Notes: a model not told the origin generated them from the sequence alone. 64,000 nt of DNA from Micromonospora echinofusca (GCF_900091445.1 NZ_LT607733.1:1505501-1569500); one strand, 5' to 3'. Positions 38,094 to 50,544 are shown, numbered from the stretch's first letter. Program-made: numbers and translations.

Positions 38094-38939
38094 TCAGGGG
38101 GTTACCGGGGCGGGCTCGGCTATGCAGGCGGTGCCGATGCGGCGGAAGCCGACCCGCAGGTAGACGCGCGCGATGTCCTCGCTGCCGGCCGAGAGGAAGA
38201 CCAGGCCGGTGCCGGCGGCCAACAGCTCGCGGGCCAGCGTGGCGGTGACCGCCGCACCCAGGCCACGCCGGCGGGCGGACGGCAGGGTGGCCACCCCGGC
38301 GATCTCGGCGACGTCGCCGACCCGCATCGCTATCCCGCTGGCCAGCGCGCCCTCGGTCGGCGTCTCCGCCAGCACGGACAGCCGCCGGCCGTCGGCGGCG
38401 CGGGTGCGCTCCTCGTCGAGCGCCGCCTCGTCCAACTCGGCCATCGCGGCGTCCCGCTGGGCGGGGCCGGCCTCGCCGGGTCCGGTGCCGGGCGCGGAGA
38501 ACCCGACGTCGGCGACCGCCCGCCGCGCCGCGACGTCCGTCGCGAAGTCGGGCGCCGCCGCGTCGAGCACCCGCAGCGGTACGTCCGTGAGGGTGCCCGG
38601 GTCGGGCAGGGCGGCCGGGTCGAGCACCATCAGCGGCGCCTGAAGCACCGCCAGCCCCGCCGAGCGGGCCACGGCCAGCAGGTCCGGGGTGGTCTCGTGC
38701 ACCCACTCGAGGGCCTCGGGCAGGCCCAGCTCGCGCTGCCGCTCGCGTACGGCAGCGACGTCCGCCAGCGACGGCGCCGCGCCGGCGTCGAGCCGGGGCC
38801 GGGCGTAGAACGGCCAGCCGGGGCCTTCCCGGACGAACAGGACGAGGCCGCCGTGCTCCTCCGCGCGGGCTCCGTCCCGGGGCACCGCATCGTAGAAACG
38901 CTCCAACCGGCCGAACAGGTCCTGGCGCAGAAAATCCAC
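38094..38939 (-). CDS. GNAT family N-acetyltransferase
   Basis: 281 aa. The acetyl-CoA binding core is in the C-terminal third: AEIAGVATLPSARRRGLGAAVTATLARELLA (motif A, with RRRGLG), followed by TGLVFLSAGSEDIARVYLRVGFRRIGTACI. The N-terminal half is a degenerate GNAT-like domain. Substrate unknown. GTG 38939 lies six bases from TAGTCT (minus strand), so leaderless. Confidence 0.82.
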   Translation of the reverse strand: MDFLRQDLFGRLERFYDAVPRDGARAEEHGGLVLFVREGPGWPFYARPRLDAGAAPSLADVAAVRERQRELGLPEALEWVHETTPDLLAVARSAGLAVLQAPLMVLDPAALPDPGTLTDVPLRVLDAAAPDFATDVAARRAVADVGFSAPGTGPGEAGPAQRDAAMAELDEAALDEERTRAADGRRLSVLAETPTEGALASGIAMRVGDVAEIAGVATLPSARRRGLGAAVTATLARELLAAGTGLVFLSAGSEDIARVYLRVGFRRIGTACIAEPAPVTP

Positions 38940-39085
38940 CGCGCGAGACTACACGTCCCAGACTCTGGAAGGTGTGATCAATCTGCACTGGCCTTGCGCG
39001 CCGGACCCTAACGTAGACTCAATAGACCCTTGAGGGCCGACGTCGTCCCGATCGAGATCCACCCTGAGCGACGACAGGAGGCCCG

Positions 39086-42000
39086 GTGGCCTTTCCGTAC
39101 CCTCACAGCAGCCCGAAGCAGGCCCCGCACCTCGGCCCGGGAGCGCCCGCGGCCGGTCTCTACGACCCCGCGCAGGAGCACGACGCGTGCGGCGTGGCCT
39201 TCGTGGCGGACCTGCACGGACGGCGCTCGCACGCGGTCGTGGCCAACGGCCTCGACGCGCTCTGCCGGCTGGACCACCGGGGAGCCCGGGGCGCGGAACC
39301 GAACACGGGCGACGGCGCGGGCATCATGATCCAGATTCCGGACGCGTTCCTGCGCGCGGTGGTGGACTTCCCGCTGCCGCCCGCCGGCGAGTACGCCACC
39401 GGCCTGGTGTTCCTCCCCGACGACGACGCCGACGAGGCCCGCGCCCGCCGCGTGGTGGAGAAGTACGCGCTGGTGGAGGGCGCCCACCTGTTCGGCTGGC
39501 GAGACGTGCCGGTCGACCCGAGCGGGCTCGGCGAGACCGCCCTGGCGGCGATGCCCCGGGTCCGGCAGCTCTTCCTGGCCGCGCACCGGCTCACCGACTC
39601 GCCGGCCGGTCCGGCCGGGTCGCCGCTGCGCGGCATCGAGCTGGAGCGGGTGGCGTTCTGCGTGCGTAAGCAGGCCGAGCGGGAGAGCGCCGAGCGGGGC
39701 GTGCCGGCCTACTTCCCGTCGCTGTCGGCGCGGACCATGGTCTTCAAGGGCATGCTGACCCCCGGCCAGCTGCCGGCGTTCTATCCGGAGCTGACCGACG
39801 AGCGGGTGCAGAGCGCGATCGCGCTGGTGCACTCCCGCTTCTCCACCAACACGTTCCCGTCCTGGCCGCTGGCGCACCCGTACCGGCTCATCGCGCACAA
39901 CGGCGAGATCAACACGATCCGCGGCAACCGGAACTGGATGCAGGCCCGCGAGGCATTGGTCCGCACCCCGAACATCCCCGGCAACATCCGCCGGGTCTTC
40001 CCGGTCTGCACCCCCGCCGCCTCCGACTCCGCGAACTTCGACGAGGTCCTGGAGCTGCTGCACCTGGCCGGGCGCAGCCTGCCGCACGCGGTGCTGATGA
40101 TGATCCCCGAGGCGTGGGAGAACGACCCCGACATGGCCGCCGACAAGCGCGCCTTCTACCGCTTCCACGCGAGCCTCATGGAGCCGTGGGACGGGCCGGC
40201 GTCGGTCGCCTTCACCGACGGCGACGTCGTCGGCGCCGTGCTGGACCGCAACGGCCTGCGTCCGGGCCGCTGGTGGCGTACGGACGACGGGCTCGTGGTG
40301 CTCGGCAGCGAGGCGGGCGTGCTCGACCTCGACCCGGCCCGGGTGGTCGCCAAGGGCCGCCTCCAGCCGGGGAAGATGTTCCTGGTCGACACCGTCGCCG
40401 GCCGGATCGTGCACGACGAGGAGATCAAGGCCGAGCTGGCGGCCGAGCAGCCGTACGCCGACTGGCTGCACGCTGGCCTGATCGAGCTGACCGACCTGCC
40501 GCCGCGCGAGCACATCGTCTACACCCACGACTCGGTACGCCGCCGCCAGCAGGCCTTCGGCTACACCGAGGAGGAGCTGAAGATCCTGCTCGCGCCGATG
40601 GCGCGCACGGGCGCCGAGCCGCTCGGCTCGATGGGCACCGACACCCCGATCGCCCCGCTGTCCACCCGGCCCCGGCTGCTCTACGACTACTTCCATCAGC
40701 TCTTCGCGCAGGTCACGAACCCGCCCCTGGACGCCATCCGCGAGGAGCTGGTGACCAGCCTGGCGTCGACCATCGGGCCGGAGGGCAACCTGCTCGACCC
40801 CGGCCCGGCGAGCTGCCGGCAGATCGTGCTGCCGTACCCGGTGATCGACAACGACGAGCTGGCGAAGATCCTCTCCATCGACGAGGACGGCGACCTGCCC
40901 GGCTTCAAGGCCGTCCGGGTCTCCGGTCTCTACCGCCTGCGCGAGGGCGGCGCCGGCATCAAGGCCCGGCTGACGGAGATCTGCCGGCACGTCTCCGAGG
41001 CCATCGAGGACGGCGTACGCATCCTCGTGCTGTCGGACCGCGACTCCAACGCCGACCTCGCCCCCATCCCGTCGCTGCTGCTCACCGCCGCAGTGCACCA
41101 GCACCTGGTGCGCGAGCAGACCCGCACCCAGGTGGCGCTGATCGTCGAGTCGGGCGACTGCCGCGAGGTGCACCACGCGGCGGTGCTGATCGGCTACGGC
41201 GCGGCGGCGGTCAACCCGTACCTGGCCTTCGAGTCGGTGGAGGACATGATCTCCACCGGGGCGCTCGTCGGCGTCGAGCCGGTGAAGGCGGTCCGCAACT
41301 ACGTCAAGGGCCTCGGCAAGGGCGTCCTGAAGATCATGTCCAAGATGGGCATCTCGACGGTGTCGTCGTACTGCGGGGCGCAGGTCTTCGAGGCCGTGGG
41401 GCTGGACGCCAAGCTGGTCCAGCGCTACTTCCGGGGCACCCCGAGCAAGATCGGCGGGATCGGGCTGGACGGCATCCACGTCGAGGTCGCCGCCCGGCAC
41501 GCCGTGGCCTGGCCGCCGCCGGGCGCTGAGCCCACCGACCGGCTGGAGGTGGGCGGCGAGTACCAGTGGCGCCGCGAGGGCGAGCTGCACCTGTTCAACC
41601 CGGAGACGGTCTTCCTGCTCCAGCACGCCACCCGCAGCCGCCAGTACGACGTCTTCCGCCAGTACACGGCCAAGGTCGACGAGCTGGCCGCGAAGGCGGG
41701 CTCGCTGCGCGGCCTGTTCACCCTGCGTACGGGCGTGCGGCCCCCGGTGCCCCTCGACGAGGTCGAGCCGGCCACCGAGATCGTCAAGCGGTTCGCCACC
41801 GGCGCCATGTCGTACGGGTCGATCTCGGCGGAGGCGCACGAGACCCTCGCGATCGCGATGAACCGCCTCGGCGGCAAGTCCAACACCGGCGAGGGCGGCG
41901 AGGACGTCGAGCGGCTGCACGACCCGGCCCGCCGCTCCGCAGTGAAGCAGATCGCCAGCGGCCGGTTCGGGGTGACCAGCGAATACCTCGTCAACGCCGA

Positions 42001-43799
42001 CGACCTTCAGATCAAGATGGCGCAGGGCGCCAAGCCCGGCGAGGGCGGGCAGCTGCCCGGCAACAAGGTCTGGCCGTGGATCGCCCGTACCCGCCACGCC
42101 ACCCCCGGCGTGGGCCTGATCTCCCCGCCGCCGCACCACGACATCTACTCCATCGAGGACCTCGCGCAGCTCGTACACGACCTGAAGTGCGTCAACCCGT
42201 CCGCGCGGGTGCACGTCAAGCTCGTCAGCGAGGTGGGCGTCGGCACGGTGGCGGCGGGCGTGGCCAAGCTCAAGGCCGACGTCATCCTGATCTCGGGCCA
42301 CGACGGCGGCACCGGCGCCTCGCCGCTGAACTCGCTCAAGCACGCCGGCACCCCGTGGGAGCTGGGGCTGGCCGAGGCGCAGCAGACGCTGCTGCTCAAC
42401 AAGCTGCGCGACCGGGTCACCGTGCAGGTCGACGGGCAGCTCAAGACCGGCCGGGACGTGCTGGTGGCGGCGCTGCTCGGGGCCGAGGAGTTCGGCTTCG
42501 CCACCGCGCCGCTGATCGTCGAGGGCTGCGTGATGATGCGCGTCTGCCACCTCGACACCTGCCCGGTCGGCATCGCCACCCAGAACCCGGTGCTGCGGGA
42601 ACGCTTCACCGGCCGGCCGGAGTTCGTGGAGAACTTCTTCCTGTTCCTCGCCGAGGAGGTCCGCGGCTACCTGGCCGAGCTGGGCCTGCGGTCGATCGAG
42701 GAGGCCATCGGGCAGGCCGAGCTGCTCGACGTCGCCCCGGCGATCGCGCACTGGAAGGCCGGCGGGCTCGACCTGACCCCCGTGCTGCACCTGCCGGAGC
42801 TGCCCGCCGGGGCCGCGCGCCGGGGCGTACGGGCCCAGGACCACGGCCTGGAGCTGGCGCTGGACAACGAGCTGATCGCACTGGCCGCCCCGGCGCTGCG
42901 CGACCGTACGCCGGTGCGGGTGGCGGTGGCGGTGCGCAACGAGCACCGCAGCGTCGGCGCGATGCTGGGCGGCGAGGTGACCCGCCGCTTCGGCGGGGCG
43001 GGCCTGCCCGCCGACACGATCGAGTTCACGCTGCGCGGCACCGCCGGCCAGTCCTTCGGCGCGTTCCTTCCGCACGGGGTCACCCTGCGGCTGCACGGCG
43101 ACGCCAACGACTACGTGGGCAAGGGCCTCTCCGGCGGTCGGCTCATCGTGCGGCCGGACGCCGCGGCCCCCTTCCTCGACGGCGACGCCGCGCCGGGGCA
43201 GCGGGCCGAGGACCAGATCATCGCCGGCAACACCATCCTCTACGGGGCCACCGCGGGCGAGTTGTTCCTGCGCGGCCGGGTGGGGGAGCGGTTCGCGGTG
43301 CGCAACTCCGGCGCGGTGGCCGTCGTCGAGGGCGTCGGTGACCACGGCTGCGAGTACATGACCGGCGGGACCGTGGTGGTGCTGGGACCGACCGGCCGCA
43401 ACTTCGCCGCCGGCATGTCCGGCGGTACGGCCTTCGTGCACGCGCTGGACCGCCGGCGGGTGAACGCGGAGCTGGTCGACCTGGCGCCGCTGTCCGAGCC
43501 GGAGCAGGCAATGCTGCACGAGCTGGTGCAGCGGCACTTCGCCGAGACCGACTCGGCGGTCGCCGAGGGGCTGCTCAAGCGCTGGCCGGAGGCGGTGGCG
43601 GAGTTCACCGCCGTGGTGCCCCGCGACTACCGCCGGGTGCTGGAGATCATGCGGGCCGCCGAAGCCGCCGGCCGCGACGTCGACGACGCGGTGATGAGCG
43701 CACTGGCGGGCCCTGCCGCCTCGGCAGCGCAGCCGGCGCCTTCCGCTTCGTCTGTGCCGACCCTGCCCGCCTCGCGGGTGACGGTCCAGGAGGTGGCTC

Positions 43800-43807
<8 letters not shown>
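39086..43807 (+). CDS. gltB: Glutamate synthase (NADPH), large subunit
   Basis: 1573 aa. Makes two glutamates from glutamine and 2-oxoglutarate. Cys35 in EHDACGVAF is the Ntn nucleophile after removal of a 34-residue propeptide. Central domain, FMN domain ([54 protein letters not shown]), and the 3Fe-4S ligands in [13 protein letters not shown] are all present. C-terminal beta-helix (GYGAT-like repeats near the end) is intact. AGGAGG precedes GTG 39086. It overlaps gltD by 8 bp. Confidence 0.97.
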
Positions 43808-45308
<1,501 letters not shown>

Positions 45309-45722
45309 GCGCACCGTCCGCTCAGTGTCCGGCGTCGGCGCCGGCCCGTACGACCTGTCCACCGGGTCTGCGCGGCCGACCCGTGGATCCGCGACGTCGG
45401 CGGCGTCATCGAGGCGTACCGCCTCGACGCCGACGGCTACCGGTACGGCTACCTGCCGGCCCTCAACGCCGTCACCGGCTGACCGCCCCGCCGGACGGGC
45501 GACGACCGCCGAGCCGGGCACTGGCCCGCGTCGGCGGCCTCGACCCACCCCGCACACGCGGACGGGTCCCTTCCCGCAGGTCTGCGACCAGGGAGGGGCC
45601 CGTCCGCGCGCCATCGTGGAGCGGCCGCCCGCCGACGCGCCCGGCTCGCCGCTGTCCGGGTGTCGCCGCTGTCCGTTAGGGTCCTTGGGGACCAGGCGGG
45701 GCGACGGCGACGGGAGCAGAAA
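45309..45722. other. Intergenic region with possible gene remnant, hairpin and promoter
   Basis: About 415 bp between gltD and the FtsK-like gene. A frame ending at TGA 45480-45482 reads protein-like in its last 34 residues (starting DPWIRDVGGVIEAYRLDADG), with no usable start, so it may be a decayed gene tail. A long hairpin is at 45558-45607. A TAGGGT -10 at 45677-45682 precedes the FtsK-like gene. Confidence 0.4.
45558..45607. terminator. Long hairpin after gltBD
   Basis: GCGGACGGG (45558-45566) pairs with CCCGTCCGC (45599-45607), and the stem continues inward through TCCCTTCC against GGGAGGGG with two G-U pairs, giving about 17 pairs and a 15-nt loop. No U-tract. Probable terminator for gltBD and a barrier before the next promoter. 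Confidence 0.7.
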
Positions 45723-48305
45723 GTGGGCAGGCTCGCGTCGGCGTACGGGCAGGCGGTCGCGGCGCACCGGGCGGCCCGGGCGCACCTCGACACCGCCCGC
45801 CGGGCACTCGCCGGGCAGTCGCCCCAGGCCGCCCCGGCCGGCGCGTCCGAGCTGGTCACCCGGCTCGCGGCGCTCGGCGGCACGCTCGCCACGCCCACCC
45901 CCGGGGCCACCCCGGTGGCCGCCGCGCCCGTACCGTTGCGCGTCGGCGAGGCGTCCACACCCGACGGCGGCTTTCCCGTCCTCGTACCGCTGGGCGGCGG
46001 CCACCACCTCGCCGTCGACGCGGACGCCCGCGACCCCCGGGTGGCCGGCCTGCTGCGCGCGCTCGTGCTGCGGCTGCTCGCCACCGCCCCGACCGGCGGC
46101 GTCCGGGTCGCCGGCATCGACACCGCCGCGCTCGGCGCCACCTTCGGGCCGCTGCGCCCGCTCATCGACGCCGGCGTGCTCGACCCGCCGGCCACCGGCG
46201 AGGCCGAGGTGACCGCCCTGCTCGACGCCGCCGAGCGGCACGCCCGCGCGGCCCGGCACGCCGACCGCCCCGACCAGGAACTCCTGCTTGTCGTCGCCGC
46301 GTCGGCCCCGCCGCCGCGCGAGGCGGCCCGGCTCGCCGCGCTCACCCACGCCGGGCCGGCCGCCGCCGTCTGCGTGCTGGCCGCCGGCCGGCCCACCGCC
46401 GCGTCGCCCGAGCCGGCACCGCAGCTCGGCGCCACCACCATGATCCGGTTGACCGAGCGGTACGCCCACGTCGGCGACCCGCCCGGGGCCCCGTTCAGCC
46501 ACGACGGCAGCGGACTGGCCGTCCCCGTGCTGCTCGACGGCGACCCGCCGGCCGCGTCCGTGGCCGCCCTCGCCGCGCACCTCGGCGCCGCCGCCCGGCG
46601 CAGCGACGCGGTCGGTTTCGCCGAGCTGCTGCCCGACCGACGCTGGGCCGAGTCGGCGGGCAACGGGCTGCGCACCGTGGTCGGCCGCGCCGGCCGCGAC
46701 CCGGTCACCGTCGCCTTCGACGACGCCACCCCGCACTGGCTCGTCGGCGGGCGCACCGGCGCCGGCAAGACCGTCTTCCTGCTCGACGTCCTCTACGGGC
46801 TGGCCGCCCGCTACTCGCCGGCCGAGCTCCAGCTCTACCTGCTCGACTTCAAGGAGGGGGTGAGCTTCACCGAGTTCGTGCCCACCCCCCGCGACCCGTC
46901 CTGGCTGCCGCACGCGCGGGCGGTCGGCATCGAGTCCGACCGGGAGTACGGCGTCGCCGTGCTGCGCGAGCTGCGCCGCGAGCTGTCGCGGCGGGCCACC
47001 ACCCTCAAGCGGCACGGCGTCACGAAGCTCGCCGACCTGCCCCGCGACACCCCGGTGCCGCGCATCGTGGCCGTGATCGACGAGTTCCACGTGCTCCTCG
47101 CCGGCAACGACGCGCTGGCCCGCGAGTCGGTCGACCTGCTGGAGGAGTTGGCCCGCAAGGGCCGCTCGTACGGCGTGCACCTCGTCCTGGCCAGCCAGAG
47201 CATGACCGGCGTCGAGGCGCTCTACGGCCGGGCCGAGGCGATCTTCGGCCAGTTCGCGCTGCGGGTGGCGCTGCCCGGCGGCGGCGGGGTGCTCGACCCG
47301 CTGAACGAGGCCGCCCAGACCCTGCCGATCGGCTCGGCCGTGCTCAACACCGCCGCCGGTGCCGTCGGCGCCGACACCGTCGTCCGCTTCCCCGACGCGC
47401 ACGCCGCCGCCGGGGAGCTGGCCGGGCTGCGCCACGAGCTGTGGCAGGCCCGCGCGGCGGGCACCCGCCCCCCGTCGGTCTTCAAGGGCTACGAGGCCGC
47501 CCACGTCGAGGACGACCCGACCTTCGCCGGGCTGCGCCCGGGCGGGCGCCGGCCGTTGGCCCTGGTCGGGCGCACGGTCGACGTCGAGGGCACCTCGGCA
47601 CTGTTCATGATGGACGCCTCCCCGGGCCGGCACCTCGCCGTGGTCGGCACCCCGGTCACCGGCGCGGAGGTGCTGCGCGCGGCCACCCTGAGCCTCGCCC
47701 GGCAGCACGCCCCGGGCGACGCCCGCTTCCTGCTCGCCCCGCTGGTCACCGCCGCCGAGCCCGCCGCCGACGACACCGCCGCGATCCTGGCCGCCGCCGG
47801 CCACCCCGTCGACCGCATCGACGCGCCCGGCCTGCGCCGGCACGTCGGCACCCTCGCCGCCGCGCTGTCCGCCCCCGACGAGCCCGGGGGCCTCGCGGCG
47901 GGCGGCACCGCCCCGGTTTCCGGCCGCACCTATCTCGTCGTCTTCGGCGTCGACGCCGCCAGCGGGGTGCTCGCGGCCACCGACCCGGAGACGTTCCGCT
48001 CCGGCCACGACGACCTGCGCACCGTCCTGCGGCAGGGGCCGGGGCGGGGGGTGCACCTGCTCGGCTGGTGGCGCGGGCTGCGCCGACTCGCCGACGACCT
48101 GGGCGGCGCCCACAACCGCGACGACGTCGCCTGCCTGGTGGCGCTGAACGTGCCCGGCACCGAGCTGGGGCTGCACCTCGGCGTGCACGACCTCGCGTAC
48201 GCGCCCCGGCCCGACCGGGCGCTCCTGGTCGACCGGCACGACCAGCGCACCCGGCTCATCGTGCCGTTCGCCCGCGACGGGCACGGCCCGGACGGGGAGG
48301 ACTGA
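45723..48305 (+). CDS. FtsK/SpoIIIE-like ATPase with three modules, one active
   Basis: 860 aa. The central module is intact: Walker A GGRTGAGKT (Lys349), LYLLDFKEGVSF, Walker B IVAVIDEF (Asp453/Glu454) and ASQSMTGVEALYGRAEAIF, which matches FtsK/EccC sensor motifs. An N-terminal module (about 70-300) and a C-terminal one (about 610-850, with GTPVTGAEVL where Walker A should be) have the same strand order but lost the P-loop, as in EccC ATPase domains 2 and 3. No transmembrane segment. RBS GGGAG before GTG 45723. The next gene is a membrane partner. Substrate (DNA or protein) unknown. Confidence 0.85.
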   Translation: MGRLASAYGQAVAAHRAARAHLDTARRALAGQSPQAAPAGASELVTRLAALGGTLATPTPGATPVAAAPVPLRVGEASTPDGGFPVLVPLGGGHHLAVDADARDPRVAGLLRALVLRLLATAPTGGVRVAGIDTAALGATFGPLRPLIDAGVLDPPATGEAEVTALLDAAERHARAARHADRPDQELLLVVAASAPPPREAARLAALTHAGPAAAVCVLAAGRPTAASPEPAPQLGATTMIRLTERYAHVGDPPGAPFSHDGSGLAVPVLLDGDPPAASVAALAAHLGAAARRSDAVGFAELLPDRRWAESAGNGLRTVVGRAGRDPVTVAFDDATPHWLVGGRTGAGKTVFLLDVLYGLAARYSPAELQLYLLDFKEGVSFTEFVPTPRDPSWLPHARAVGIESDREYGVAVLRELRRELSRRATTLKRHGVTKLADLPRDTPVPRIVAVIDEFHVLLAGNDALARESVDLLEELARKGRSYGVHLVLASQSMTGVEALYGRAEAIFGQFALRVALPGGGGVLDPLNEAAQTLPIGSAVLNTAAGAVGADTVVRFPDAHAAAGELAGLRHELWQARAAGTRPPSVFKGYEAAHVEDDPTFAGLRPGGRRPLALVGRTVDVEGTSALFMMDASPGRHLAVVGTPVTGAEVLRAATLSLARQHAPGDARFLLAPLVTAAEPAADDTAAILAAAGHPVDRIDAPGLRRHVGTLAAALSAPDEPGGLAAGGTAPVSGRTYLVVFGVDAASGVLAATDPETFRSGHDDLRTVLRQGPGRGVHLLGWWRGLRRLADDLGGAHNRDDVACLVALNVPGTELGLHLGVHDLAYAPRPDRALLVDRHDQRTRLIVPFARDGHGPDGED

Positions 48306-48309
48306 GGCG

Positions 48310-49176
48310 GTGTCCACCTTCGAGGAGTACGCGGCACTGGCCCGGCAACTCGCCGAGCGGCGGCGTGCCGGCGAGCGCGGTGCCGCCGCCGACGCCGACC
48401 GGCGACGCAACCTGCACGCCACCGCGGACTACCTCCAGCACCGGCTCACCGCGCAGGGGCAGCGCCTCGACCAGCTCGGCCAGGCCATCGGCATCCCGGC
48501 GTCCAGCGTGCCCACCGGCCCCGCACCCGCGCCGTCCACAGCGCCTCCGGGTCAGGCGCCCGCGCCAACGGGACCCAACGGGGGTGCCGCGCTCGCCGGT
48601 GCCGGATCGGGGGAGCGGGAACCCGCCGGCGCAGCCGGCGCGCCGGGGCAGCCGGAGGTCGGGGCGTACCTCCAGGGTGGGGCGGGGGAGGCGAGGCTGG
48701 CGCTGCCGACGGCGGCGAGCCCGGCGGCGGCCGGGGTGCCGGCGCAGCGCCCGGCGGAGGCCGACCCGACCGTCGAGCTGGAGCTGGCCCGCCGCTACGC
48801 CGACGAGTCCGACCGACACGGGCAGCAGACCGAGCTGCTCGCGCAGCGGCCGGCGCTCCTGCCGGACTGGTCGCCGGTGGCCCAGGCCGTCGGCGTCTAC
48901 GCGGGCTGCGCGGCCGTGGGCGCGCTCCTCATGATGATCATGGTGCTCGCCTCCGGTGTCGGCCTGGTCGACGGCTTCACGCTCGGCGCGTGGATCTGCG
49001 CGGGTCTGCCCGCGCTGTCCTTCTTCGCCGGCTACCTGGTGCTCGGCCGCTGGGGGCGACCGGCCATCGTCGCCGGCACGCCGCCCCGCTACGTGCACCT
49101 CGGCTTTCTGATCTGCTTCGCGGCCGTGCCGGTCGCCTACGTGGCCTTCCTGCTGCTGTTCCGCGTCCTGCGCTGA
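48310..49176 (+). CDS. Coiled-coil membrane protein, partner of FtsK-like ATPase
   Basis: 288 aa, starting 4 bp after the ATPase stop. Residues 1-65 are charged and helical (EEYAALARQLAERRRAGERGA, HRLTAQGQRLDQLGQAIG), a likely coiled coil. Residues 70-170 are Ala/Pro/Gly-rich linker. Three hydrophobic segments follow: about 196-218 (GVYAGCAAVGALLMMIMVLA), 224-246 and 262-285. No known family recognised. It may anchor the soluble ATPase at the membrane (inference). Confidence 0.65.
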   Translation: MSTFEEYAALARQLAERRRAGERGAAADADRRRNLHATADYLQHRLTAQGQRLDQLGQAIGIPASSVPTGPAPAPSTAPPGQAPAPTGPNGGAALAGAGSGEREPAGAAGAPGQPEVGAYLQGGAGEARLALPTAASPAAAGVPAQRPAEADPTVELELARRYADESDRHGQQTELLAQRPALLPDWSPVAQAVGVYAGCAAVGALLMMIMVLASGVGLVDGFTLGAWICAGLPALSFFAGYLVLGRWGRPAIVAGTPPRYVHLGFLICFAAVPVAYVAFLLLFRVLR

Positions 49177-49413
49177 GCACCCGCCACGCCGGCCCATCGA
49201 CGCGTCGGACGTCCCGTGGTCGGCGCGGCGCCTCGTGGTGGTGGGCCAGCCGGGCCCTGTCGAGCTGCCCCGCCCACGAGACCACCTTCCAGTCCGGGCC
49301 CGCGACGCTCGCGGTGCCCGCCGTCGCCCGCCCTCGGGCGGCGTAGCCTTGTCCGAAGTGGCAACCGGCAGGTCCCCGGGAGCCGCCGCGCGGCGCGGGT
49401 GCCCCAGCGGCTG

Positions 49414-49668
49414 TCAGCGGGGGTGGACCGGCACCCAGTCCGTGAACCGCCTGTGCAGATCCGTCGACCGTACGTCCAGGTCCTGCTCGGCGAGCTGGCC
49501 GGCGGCCTCCTTGCGCAGGGTCACGAGGTGGACCAGGAGCCCGGGCATGTCGTCCCGGTACCTCGCGAGGAGACGCAGCTTCGCCGGAGAACAGGGCCAG
49601 GCGATCCCGCAGGCCCGGCAGCGCCACGTCGGGCGGGACGGTACGTGGAGGTGGAGAGGCGCGCTCAC
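49414..49668 (-). CDS. Small Cys-containing protein of an XRE/DUF397 locus
   Basis: 84 aa. The motif WRCRACGIAWPCSPAKLRLL, with CxxC-x5-C, is seen in short actinobacterial proteins found near XRE-DUF397 genes and often labelled flavin reductase without support. The C-terminal half is helical. GTG 49668 overlaps the stop of the upstream gene (GTGA). Function unknown; the cysteines could bind zinc. Confidence 0.55.
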   Translation of the reverse strand: MSAPLHLHVPSRPTWRCRACGIAWPCSPAKLRLLARYRDDMPGLLVHLVTLRKEAAGQLAEQDLDVRSTDLHRRFTDWVPVHPR

Positions 49669-50024
49669 CGGCTGGTCCTCGCGTTCCGCCGGACGGGAGC
49701 GCGGCGCTCGGCCGATGGCGCCTGAGTGGGACGCATCCCGTCGGGCCGTACGTACAACTCGCGACGGTCGGTCGCCTGGCCGCGCGCGTCGAGCTGATAC
49801 ACCTCGACCCACGTCCAGCCGTGGTACGTGACCAGGTCGGTCCGCTCGCGGATCACCCGTACCGTGATCGGCGTGGCGAACTGCGGCGACGCCTCGCGCG
49901 TCAGCAGGTAGACGCCGGGGTCGGCCCGGGGCGTCCCGTCCTCGCGGGTGCGGGCCGTCGCGGCGGCGGGGCGCGTCGCCCAGCGCGACGCCGGTACGGC
50001 ATTCGCGGGCCTCGGCACGGGCAC
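49665..50024 (-). CDS. Hypothetical protein of the XRE/DUF397 locus
   Basis: 119 aa. Residues about 35-95 alternate like a small beta-domain (VYLLTREASPQFATPITVRV, TWVEVYQLDARG, RELYVRPDG). Both ends are basic and disordered. No family recognised. AAGGAGA precedes GTG 50024. It is divergent from the XRE gene across a 166-bp promoter region and coupled to the 84 aa gene. Confidence 0.5.
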   Translation of the reverse strand: MPVPRPANAVPASRWATRPAAATARTREDGTPRADPGVYLLTREASPQFATPITVRVIRERTDLVTYHGWTWVEVYQLDARGQATDRRELYVRPDGMRPTQAPSAERRAPVRRNARTSR

Positions 50025-50190
50025 AGGCGTCTCCTTTTCGTCGTCGGTGAAGGGAGTGCGGGCTGGGCGTCCCGCGCTCCTTCCACCCTGGACGCTCGCC
50101 CCCTAGGCTCGGAACAGTCACCGCCCGATCGCGGAACGTAGTGCACGGTTGCGGGCTGCCGACGAACGGTGTGGAGAGTCGTGGAAGGGC

Positions 50191-50544
50191 GTGGAAGCCG
50201 TGGGAATCTCGCCGTCGGAGTACCTGCTTCGTGAGCTGCGACGGCGCCGGGCCGCCGCCGGGTTGACCCAGGCGCAACTCGGCGAGCTGGTCTTCTGCTC
50301 GGACTCCCAGGTGAGCGTGATCGAGACCGGGGCGAAGCCGCCGACCGCGCCCTACCTGACCGCCGTCGACAAGGCGCTGGACACCGGCGGATACTTCGCG
50401 ACGCTCTGGAACGAGCAGACCACCGGGCAGCCTGACGCGATTGCCCGCGTGGGGCTCGCGTGGGCCGCTGTCCGCGGCGAAGCCCTCCCGCTGAGGCAAT
50501 CACTCGACGTGCTCAAGGAAGCGGCGAAGACATGGACATCCTGA
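50191..50544 (+). CDS. XRE family helix-turn-helix regulator
   Basis: About 117 aa. HTH at about 12-60: LLRELRRRRAAAGLTQAQLG, VFCSDSQVSVIETG. Shorter than the usual ~280 aa XRE proteins that pair with DUF397; the C-terminal effector part is largely missing, yet the frame ends cleanly. Start uncertain between GTG 50191 and 50200, both close to GGAAGG (50183-50188). It overlaps the DUF397 gene by 13 bp. Confidence 0.7.
   Translation: MEAVGISPSEYLLRELRRRRAAAGLTQAQLGELVFCSDSQVSVIETGAKPPTAPYLTAVDKALDTGGYFATLWNEQTTGQPDAIARVGLAWAAVRGEALPLRQSLDVLKEAAKTWTS

Noticed and set aside
38971-38990. CRP/GlxR-like site (TGTGA half) upstream of gltB
   Set aside because: Only one half-site (TGTGA) matches; the second half does not fit TCACA at the required spacing.
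39008-43537. Long minus-strand open frame opposite gltB
   Set aside because: gltB is unambiguous, and the antisense frame has only His/Gln/Arg-rich low-complexity composition.
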